From contig SLGN01000024.1 of the NCBI GenBank assembly GCA_007123695.1, positions 1 through 11,928 on the forward strand: 11,928 nt of DNA, in the 5' to 3' direction. The DNA is from Verrucomicrobiales bacterium. GTDB lineage: Bacteria; Verrucomicrobiota; Verrucomicrobiia; Verrucomicrobiales; DEV007. Position numbers and translations under genes: made by a program. Below are positions 6,543 through 11,928 of this stretch, in pieces; within the stretch, counting starts at the first letter, position 1; each line of letters opens with the position of its first letter. Under the pieces are notes generated by a model that saw only the letters and a program-made list of their open reading frames with translations, did not search any database and was not told where the DNA came from.

Positions 6543-7934
6543 ATGCCAACGAACCTCCTATCCCGCCTCCTGTCCGTCCCCGTCGCGGCCTTTGCCGCCT
6601 GCTGTGCCTGCGCCGCCGTCCCCCTGCGTGCCGAGACTTGGCAGGCGGGCGCCGCCTCGGTCGACATCACGCCCGAGGATTCCCTCTGGATGGCCGGCTA
6701 CGGCTCGCGCAAGGCGCCGTCCGAAGGCAAGGAGACCCCCCTCCATGCCAAGGCCCTTTTGCTCGAGGACGCCGCCGGTACACTCGGGCTCGTCCTCACC
6801 CTCGACCTCGTCGGGATCGATCGCGACTTCGCCGCCCGCGTCACCGCCGCTCTCGTGGAGCGCCACGGGCTGCCGCGCGAGGCCGTCGCCATCTGCACCT
6901 CGCACACCCACAGCGGCCCGGTCGTCGCCCGCAACCTCGGCCCGCTCCACTACTACCTGATCGACCCCGAGCAGCAGGAAAAGATCGACGCCTACGCCGA
7001 GGTGCTGCTTGCGAAGATCCTCGAAGCCGTCGGTGGCGCCTTCGACGACCTCGCTCCCGCCCGGCTTCAGTGGGGCAGCGGAAAATGCACCTTTGCGGTG
7101 AACCGGCGCGAGAACAAGGAGCCCACCGTGCCCGAGTCCCGCGGCGCCGGCCTCCTCAAAGGCCCCAGCGACCACGACGTTCCCGTGCTCTCCGTACGCG
7201 ACCCCGAGGGCGACCTGCGGGCCGTCCTCTTCGGCTACGCCTGTCATGCCACCGTGCTCTCCGGCCAGACATGGAACGCCGACTACCCCGGCTACGCCCA
7301 GAGCGACCTCGAGGCCCGCTTCCCCGGGGCCGTGGCCCTCTTCTGGGCCGGCTGCGGCGGCGACCAGAATCCGGTGCCCCGGCGCGAGCTCCCCATCGCC
7401 GAGGCCTACGGCGCCGACCTCGCCGCCCGCGTCGCCGACGTGCTCCGTGCCCACATGCCCGAACTCGAGCCGACCCTGGAGCTCGCCTACCGCGAGATCG
7501 AGGCACCCCTCGACACCCTCCCCACCACCGACGAGCTGCGCGAGAACACCGCCTCGACGAACCGCTTCGAGGTCGCCCGGGCCAAGCTGCTCCTGCGCCG
7601 GATCGAGGAAAAGGGCGGCCTCGAGGGCGTCTACCCCTATCCCATCGGACTCTGGACTCTCGGCGGCTCCATCGACTTCGTCCATCTCGGCGGCGAGGTC
7701 GTCGTCGACTACGCCCTGCGGCTCAAGCGCGAGCGGCGCGGCACCGCGACCTGGGTGGCCGGCTACGCCAACGACGTCATGGCCTACATCCCCTCGCTCC
7801 GCGTCCTCGGCGAGGGCGGCTACGAAGGCGGCGGGTCCAACGTCTACTACGGACTGCCCGCCGTTTGGCACGAATCCATCGAAGAGACCATCGTGGAAGC
7901 CGTCCACGCCCTTGCTCCCCTCGACCAACGGTAA
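6543..7934 (+). CDS. Exported neutral/alkaline ceramidase-like metallohydrolase
   Basis: This 463-residue protein carries the neutral/alkaline non-lysosomal ceramidase N-terminal domain and appears secreted: residues 1-30 form a signal peptide (hydrophobic core about 9-26, then LRAE). True neutral ceramidases hydrolyse the amide of ceramide with a zinc ion. Matching zinc-site positions are visible: TSHTHSGP (119-126, H121 and H123), GYACHATVLSG (H235), GGEVVVDY (E385), and GEGGYEGGGSNVYYG (Y427). The C-terminal Ig-like domain of full ceramidases is missing, so it is shorter than the roughly 650-700 residues of that group. The segment that carries the conserved Ser in ceramidase reads WAGCGGDQNPVP (268-279), without Ser. 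The substrate may therefore not be ceramide, and many PVC paralogues share this form. ATG 6543 is the best start. AGGAG lies 17 bases upstream, which is too far to be ideal. Confidence 0.88.
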   Translation: MPTNLLSRLLSVPVAAFAACCACAAVPLRAETWQAGAASVDITPEDSLWMAGYGSRKAPSEGKETPLHAKALLLEDAAGTLGLVLTLDLVGIDRDFAARVTAALVERHGLPREAVAICTSHTHSGPVVARNLGPLHYYLIDPEQQEKIDAYAEVLLAKILEAVGGAFDDLAPARLQWGSGKCTFAVNRRENKEPTVPESRGAGLLKGPSDHDVPVLSVRDPEGDLRAVLFGYACHATVLSGQTWNADYPGYAQSDLEARFPGAVALFWAGCGGDQNPVPRRELPIAEAYGADLAARVADVLRAHMPELEPTLELAYREIEAPLDTLPTTDELRENTASTNRFEVARAKLLLRRIEEKGGLEGVYPYPIGLWTLGGSIDFVHLGGEVVVDYALRLKRERRGTATWVAGYANDVMAYIPSLRVLGEGGYEGGGSNVYYGLPAVWHESIEETIVEAVHALAPLDQR

Positions 7935-7964
7935 TCGGTGAATGGTTGACAGCCGTCAATCGAC

Positions 7965-7994
7965 GCCTCCCCATGAAGGGAGGCCGGAGTTTTT
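7965..7994 (+). terminator. Probable intrinsic terminator after the ceramidase-like gene
   Basis: GCCTCCC (7965-7971) and GGGAGGC (7978-7984) make a perfect 7-base-pair stem with a 6-base loop. Five T (7990-7994) follow after 5 intervening bases. It starts 30 bases past the ceramidase stop. The offset T run makes it weaker than a textbook terminator. A small dyad, TTGAC-N4-GTCAA (7946-7959), lies just before it. Confidence 0.5.
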
Positions 7995-8211
7995 CGGCGT
8001 TTCGGCGACGGCGAAAGATAGCCATCGCCGCTGCTCCTGTGCCGAAGGCAAGTGCGAGGAGCAAAACGCTGCTCCCCTGTGAGGCACTCCCGTCTTGTAG
8101 CGAGACAACCCCAGGGCAGGCGGCTTGCTCCACCGCTTCACGAACCAAGATCGGCGGCGAAGCCGCCCCAACCGCTCAGCCGGGCCGCCTGAGTTCCCCG
8201 CATCCCAAACC
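7995..8211 (+). other. Leader of the double hydrolase with several inverted repeats
   Basis: These 217 bases hold no gene I can support. They contain a nested stem-loop (outer AGTGC 8051-8055 with GCACT 8084-8088; inner GGAGC 8058-8062 with GCTCC 8071-8075) and a tight hairpin, GGCGGC-GAA-GCCGCC (8153-8167), 44 bases before the downstream ATG. They could form a structured 5' untranslated region, but I recognise no riboswitch family. On the opposite strand a frame from 8148 reads a hydrophobic stretch followed by F-R-R-R-R-N, loosely like a protein-sorting tail. I consider that a probable shadow. Confidence 0.3.
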
Positions 8212-10575
8212 ATGACGCCCAAGAACACAGTCCCGGCATGGCTCTCCGCCACCGTCGCGCTTTCGCTGGCCGGGGCGGAGCCCGAAGCCCTGCCCGGCAC
8301 CGCCCTGCTCGACTGGACCGACGAAGATCCCTCGGTCCGCATCATGGACGGGGCGCACGCCTTCGTCGAGCGCAAGATCGCCGAGGCGGCGGCACGCGTC
8401 CCGGCCCTGCCGCTCGCGGAGGAGGCCCGCGCGGAATTCGTCGCCGAATCCCGCGCCTCCCTCGCCCGCAAGCTCGGCGTCGTCGATGAGCGATCCGCGC
8501 CGCGGCTCGAGTTCTTCGCCGAAGGCCCCCTCAGCTTCGAAGGCGAGCCTCCCTCGGCCCTGGTTTCGGAAGGTCCCGGCTTCCGCATCCACCAGGTGCG
8601 CTGGCAGGTGCTGCCCGGCGTTTTCGCCGAGGGTCTCTACGTGAACCCCCTTGCCGACGAGGACGACGCGTTGCCGCCCGCGGCCCCCTGCCTCGTGCTG
8701 CTGCCCGATGCCGACGAGACGCCCGAAGACGTTCTCGGGCTCACCGACCGCCTGCCTGCGCACCAGCGCATCGGTCTGCGCTTCGCCCTCGCCGGATTCC
8801 GGATCCTCGTCCCCGACTCCCTCGACCGCTCCCTCCTCGAGGACTTCGGCGAAGGCGAAAGGGACGAAGCGTTCGCCAAGACCGAGCAAAGCCGTCGCGA
8901 GTGGATCTACCGCCAAGCCTTCCAGATGGGCCGCCACCCGCTTGGCTACGAGGTGCAGACCATCCTCGCGGCGGTCGACTGGTTCGGCGCCGCCTATTCG
9001 GGACGGTCCGTCGCCGCGGCCGGCTACGGAGAAGGGGGGCGGGCCGCCCTCTACGCCGCCGCTCTCGACACCCGCATCGCCAGCGCCTTCGTCAGCGGCG
9101 CCTTCGCTCCGCGCGACCGTGCCTGGGCCGAGCCCATCGACCGCAACCTCTTCGAGCTGCTCCCGGAGCACGGCGATGCCTCGGTCGCGGCCCTCGTCGC
9201 CCCCCGCGTCCTCCTCGTCGAGCACACCGCCTTTCCCGAAGTCGCCGACCGCAAGGGCGAGATCGCCACCCCGCCCCTCGCCGAGGTCGAGCGCGAGTGG
9301 CAACGCGTCGGCAGGGCGGCCGGGGGATTCGCGCCTCCGCCCTCCATTCTCTTCAACGAAGCCCACGGCAACGCGCGGGGCGACTACCCCTCGGTCGCCG
9401 GCTACCTCCAGGCCACGGGCCTCGAGCCCGACATCGACCGGGCTCCGCCGCTCGCCTTCGTCGTCGATGGACGCGTCGGCTTCGACCCGGCCCAACGACA
9501 GCGGCGGATCCTGCTCGGGCTCCAAAGCCACGTGCAGCGCCTCGTCGACGAGTCCGAGGATCTCCGCGCCGAGTCCTTTCTCTACCTCGCCGAACCAGCG
9601 CTGCGTCCCGGCGAATGGTCCACCGAACGAGAGCACCCCACTCTGGAGCCGGACCGCTTCGTCGCCGAAAGCGAGACGTGGCGGGCCCGCTTCGAGCGCG
9701 AGGTGATCGGCGCCTTCGACGAAGAGCCCCTCGCGCCGAACCCGCGCACCCGCAAGCTCGGGGAAAGCGGGGCCTGGACGATGTGGGAGGTCGGCCTCGA
9801 CGTCTTCCCCGAATTCGAAGCCTGGGGCGTGCTGCTTCTCCCCAAGGGAATCGCTCCCGGCGAACGGAGGCCGGTCGTCGTCTGCCAGCACGGGCGCAAC
9901 GGGGTGCCGCGCGACTGCATCGACGCCGGCAAGCCCGCCTACAACGACTTCGCCGCGCGGCTCGCCGAGCGGGGCTACATCGCCTTCGCCCCGCATGCGC
10001 TCTACCGCCACGAGGACCGCTACCGCTGGCTCGACCGCAAGGCCAATCTCGTGGGCGGCACCCTCTTCAGCTTCGTCCTCGCGACCCATCGGCAGTGCCT
10101 CGCCTGGCTCCGCACCCTGCCCGAGGCCGATCCCGGCTGCGTCGCCTTCTACGGTCTCAGCTACGGCGGCGAGGCGGCGCTGCGCATCCCTGCGGCGATG
10201 CCGGAATACGGACTCTCCGTCTGCTCGGGCGACTTCAACCACTGGACCCGCAAGGTCGCCGATCCGAAATACCCCCGGGGCTTCATGCGGAGCATCGAGT
10301 GGGAGATGCCCTACTGGAATCTCGGCAATACCTTCGACTACTCGGAAATGGCGGCCTTGATCTTCCCGCGTCCCTTCTTCGTCGAGCGTGGCCACCACGA
10401 CCGCGTCGCGCCCGACTCCTGGGTCGCCTACGAATACGCGAAGGTCAGGGCCCTCTACGCCCGCTTCGGCCTTGCCGAGCGCACCGGCATCGAATTCTTC
10501 CACGGCGGCCATTCCGTCAACGGCCAAGGCGCCTTCGAATTCCTCGACCGCTGGCTCTCCCCTCCCGCGCCGTGA
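8212..10575 (+). CDS. Tandem alpha/beta-hydrolase (acetyl xylan esterase / dienelactone hydrolase-like), N-terminal half degenerate
   Basis: This 787-residue protein is built from two alpha/beta-hydrolase halves. The C-terminal half (about 520-787) looks active: VVCQHGRNG (oxyanion region, H560 and G561), nucleophile elbow YGLSYGG (S650), acid RGHHDRV (D730) and His GGHSVNG (H767). That is the order of esterases of the acetyl xylan esterase/dienelactone hydrolase type. The N-terminal half (about 100-470) repeats the layout: LVLLPDADET, a helix matching the one in the second half, then AAAGYGEGGRAAL, where Glu274 stands in place of the nucleophile Ser. That half is therefore unlikely to catalyse by the usual route. 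A short hydrophobic stretch (residues 9-21) may be an export signal, though weak. ATG 8212 is preceded by no clear Shine-Dalgarno sequence. Substrates are probably esters of sugars, by family; the specific one is unknown. Terminator and leader structures separate it from the ceramidase-like gene. Confidence 0.85.
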   Translation: MTPKNTVPAWLSATVALSLAGAEPEALPGTALLDWTDEDPSVRIMDGAHAFVERKIAEAAARVPALPLAEEARAEFVAESRASLARKLGVVDERSAPRLEFFAEGPLSFEGEPPSALVSEGPGFRIHQVRWQVLPGVFAEGLYVNPLADEDDALPPAAPCLVLLPDADETPEDVLGLTDRLPAHQRIGLRFALAGFRILVPDSLDRSLLEDFGEGERDEAFAKTEQSRREWIYRQAFQMGRHPLGYEVQTILAAVDWFGAAYSGRSVAAAGYGEGGRAALYAAALDTRIASAFVSGAFAPRDRAWAEPIDRNLFELLPEHGDASVAALVAPRVLLVEHTAFPEVADRKGEIATPPLAEVEREWQRVGRAAGGFAPPPSILFNEAHGNARGDYPSVAGYLQATGLEPDIDRAPPLAFVVDGRVGFDPAQRQRRILLGLQSHVQRLVDESEDLRAESFLYLAEPALRPGEWSTEREHPTLEPDRFVAESETWRARFEREVIGAFDEEPLAPNPRTRKLGESGAWTMWEVGLDVFPEFEAWGVLLLPKGIAPGERRPVVVCQHGRNGVPRDCIDAGKPAYNDFAARLAERGYIAFAPHALYRHEDRYRWLDRKANLVGGTLFSFVLATHRQCLAWLRTLPEADPGCVAFYGLSYGGEAALRIPAAMPEYGLSVCSGDFNHWTRKVADPKYPRGFMRSIEWEMPYWNLGNTFDYSEMAALIFPRPFFVERGHHDRVAPDSWVAYEYAKVRALYARFGLAERTGIEFFHGGHSVNGQGAFEFLDRWLSPPAP

Positions 10576-10607
10576 TGTCGGGCCTGGGCCGGGGAAAGGG
10601 GTGCGCG

Positions 10608-10623
10608 CGGGCGCGTCCGCCCG
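10608..10623. terminator. Weak hairpin between convergent genes
   Basis: The 72 bases between the two convergent genes contain CGGGCG (10608-10613) and CGCCCG (10618-10623), a 6-base-pair all-GC stem with a 4-base loop. It has no clear T run on either side. Its position between two facing stop codons suits a shared transcription end, but the sequence alone is weak. Confidence 0.25.
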
Positions 10624-10647
10624 GCGTTTCCGCAAACCCGCAAACCG

Positions 10648-11928
10648 TCAGCCCGCAGCGGCCTCCGCCACCACCGCCATGGTCTCGCGCTGGCGCTTCT
10701 CGACGAAGGCCCGCGCCGTGGCGGCCTTTTCCCGTGCCGCCGCCGGATCCTTGGCAAGGTCGAGGACCGTCTCCGGCAGACGCGCGAGATCTTCCTCCTT
10801 GTCGAAGTCGAAGAGCCACTCGCCCAGCCCGATGTCCTCCCACATGTAGCCCTTCGAGGTCTGCTCGGCCCAACGGCACACCACCGCCGGGACGCCCTGA
10901 CCGATGCACATGATGGGGGAGTGCATTTCGTTGCCGAACAGGCCGGCGCTGCGCACGTAGACGCTCAGCGCCTCTCCAGTGAGCCAGTAGTCGGGCCGCC
11001 ACGCGACCCGCTTCTTCGCCGCTTCGGGGAGACGGTCGTAGAGCAGCTCGCGCCCGACCTCCATCTGGGTCTGGTCCTCGGGGCAGATCAGCACCTTCAA
11101 GTCGGTTTCGGCCACGATCCGCCGGATCGCCTCGAGGTGCGGATCGTGATCGTGGAGCTTCATGGCCTCGTTGCGGGCGTGCTTCTCGTCGTCCTTCGGC
11201 AGATCCTTGATCCGCCAATAGGGCGTGTAGCGCAGTCTCGGGATGCAGCAGAGGAACTTGCCGTCCTCGAGCCCGTGGGCTTCGAGAAAGCGCACCGCCT
11301 TTTCCTCCTCCTTCAGGTCGCAGGCGAAGGCCCCGTCGGGTCCGAACTCCATCACCGGAGACTCGCAGCCCGCCGCCTTGACCAGATCGAGCGAGCGCGA
11401 GTCGCGGAAGAAGACGAAGCGGGCCCCGCTCAGTACCCGCATCGTCTCGGCGAAGGCTTCGTCGGCGACATCGGCGGTGGCGGTGGAGCCGCGCCGCGAG
11501 ACGGTTATGCCGTAGACGCCGTAGGGCTTGCCGGTGGCCTCGGTCCACCGGACCACGTCTTTCTGCGCGACGAGGGAGGGGCCCGATCCGTGAAGAAGAA
11601 AGTCGCTCTCTTCGAAGGCGCGACGCAGATCGTCGGATCCGCGGACGATTCCGAGCTTGGGGAAGCGGGCGAGCAGCAGTTCCTCGACTCCGTTGTCGAT
11701 GCGGCTGGGCCAGAGGGTGATCTCGGCCTCGGGCAGGTGGCGCTCCAGCAGGGCGAGCACGCCAGGTGTGTGGGCGATGTCGCCAATGTTGACGGTCTGC
11801 CACGACGAGCGCAGCAGGATGCGGCGCGGCCGCTCTGCGGCAAGGGCGGGAAGGAAGGGCGCGCCAAGTGCGAGCCCGAGACGGGCGAGGGCGGAGCGGC
11901 GGGTCGGGAGGGTCGGGAGGGGCGGGAG
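10648..11928 (-). CDS. Polysaccharide pyruvyl transferase family protein with twin-arginine signal, start beyond window
   Basis: 426 codons are visible and the frame runs open through the right edge, so the start lies outside. Numbering from the edge, residues 9-32 read as a twin-arginine export signal: [19 protein letters not shown] followed by ALAAE. The mature part then begins [20 protein letters not shown] (36-55), which suits the GT-B-like pyruvyl transferase fold. Further family landmarks are FLLHGSG (110-116), FFRDSRSLD (173-181), ICPEDQ (281-286) and [18 protein letters not shown] (332-349), the conserved His-containing motif near the C-terminus. Family enzymes add pyruvate from phosphoenolpyruvate to sugars of exopolysaccharides or wall polymers, normally in the cytoplasm, so an exported member is unusual. 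A GTG at 11760 is a false internal start because homologous sequence continues upstream. Catalysis is not proven. Confidence 0.85.
   Translation of the reverse strand, partial: LPPLPTLPTRRSALARLGLALGAPFLPALAAERPRRILLRSSWQTVNIGDIAHTPGVLALLERHLPEAEITLWPSRIDNGVEELLLARFPKLGIVRGSDDLRRAFEESDFLLHGSGPSLVAQKDVVRWTEATGKPYGVYGITVSRRGSTATADVADEAFAETMRVLSGARFVFFRDSRSLDLVKAAGCESPVMEFGPDGAFACDLKEEEKAVRFLEAHGLEDGKFLCCIPRLRYTPYWRIKDLPKDDEKHARNEAMKLHDHDPHLEAIRRIVAETDLKVLICPEDQTQMEVGRELLYDRLPEAAKKRVAWRPDYWLTGEALSVYVRSAGLFGNEMHSPIMCIGQGVPAVVCRWAEQTSKGYMWEDIGLGEWLFDFDKEEDLARLPETVLDLAKDPAAAREKAATARAFVEKRQRETMAVVAEAAAG

Noticed and set aside
7777..8148. Minus-strand frame with a hydrophobic stretch followed by F-R-R-R-R-N, resembling a PEP-CTERM-type sorting tail
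   Set aside because: It lacks a PEP-like motif, runs on into antisense of the ceramidase-like gene, and has no upstream protein to which a sorting tail would belong.
7973..8215. Plus-strand frame starting at ATG 7973 downstream of the ceramidase-like gene
   Set aside because: Its ATG lies in the loop of the terminator hairpin, it has no ribosome site, and its composition does not look like a real protein here.
8176..10635. An 819-codon open frame on the minus strand opposite the double hydrolase, and similar long antisense frames opposite most other genes
   Set aside because: High GC at third codon positions removes stop codons from the antisense frames. These products have low-complexity Arg/Gly/Glu/Pro-rich sequence and no family motifs, while the sense frames do.
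11758..11760. GTG at 11760 as the start of the pyruvyl transferase-like gene
   Set aside because: The 56 codons before it, up to the window edge, contain family-like sequence ([15 protein letters not shown]) and a Tat-type signal, so the true start is beyond the window.

Overview
The window is GC-rich (third codon positions are almost all G or C), gene-dense bacterial chromosome. The gene set points to the PVC superphylum: an exported neutral-ceramidase-like hydrolase, a 787-residue double alpha/beta-hydrolase, a Tat-exported polysaccharide pyruvyl transferase-like protein, a NagD-like HAD phosphatase and RlmI. Verrucomicrobiota is my best guess, with Planctomycetota second. This is inferred from protein style; no marker gene in the window proves it. 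There are no rRNAs, tRNAs, CRISPR arrays or insertion sequences.

The left half (1-5413) is entirely minus strand. Read in transcription order it holds RlmI (23S rRNA cytosine methyltransferase), a bile acid:sodium symporter (BASS) family transporter, a HupE/UreJ-type nickel transporter, a UreE-like nickel chaperone, HypD, and HypE, which runs off the left edge. HupE, UreE and HypD are packed with gaps of 2 and 4 bases, so they are very probably one transcript. HypD builds the Fe(CN)2CO group, HypE supplies its cyanide ligands, and HupE plus the UreE-like protein would import and hand over nickel. Together this is a [NiFe]-hydrogenase maturation and nickel-supply operon. HypA, HypB, HypC, HypF and the hydrogenase structural genes are not visible.

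A 224-base divergent intergenic region (5414-5637) separates this block from the plus-strand block. That block runs NagD-like phosphatase (5638-6453), secreted ceramidase-like protein (6543-7934), a probable terminator near 7965-7994, a structured leader, and the double-domain hydrolase (8212-10575). The right end holds a convergent minus-strand gene, a polysaccharide pyruvyl transferase family protein with a twin-arginine signal, whose start lies just beyond the window.

Points worth a second look are the UreE-like chaperone inside a hyp operon, the loss of the usual serine nucleophile in the ceramidase-like protein and in the N-terminal half of the double hydrolase, the apparent Tat export of a pyruvyl transferase-like fold, and a 28-base tandem duplication that copies the stop region of the BASS gene. 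I see no clearly new multi-gene defence or mobile system.
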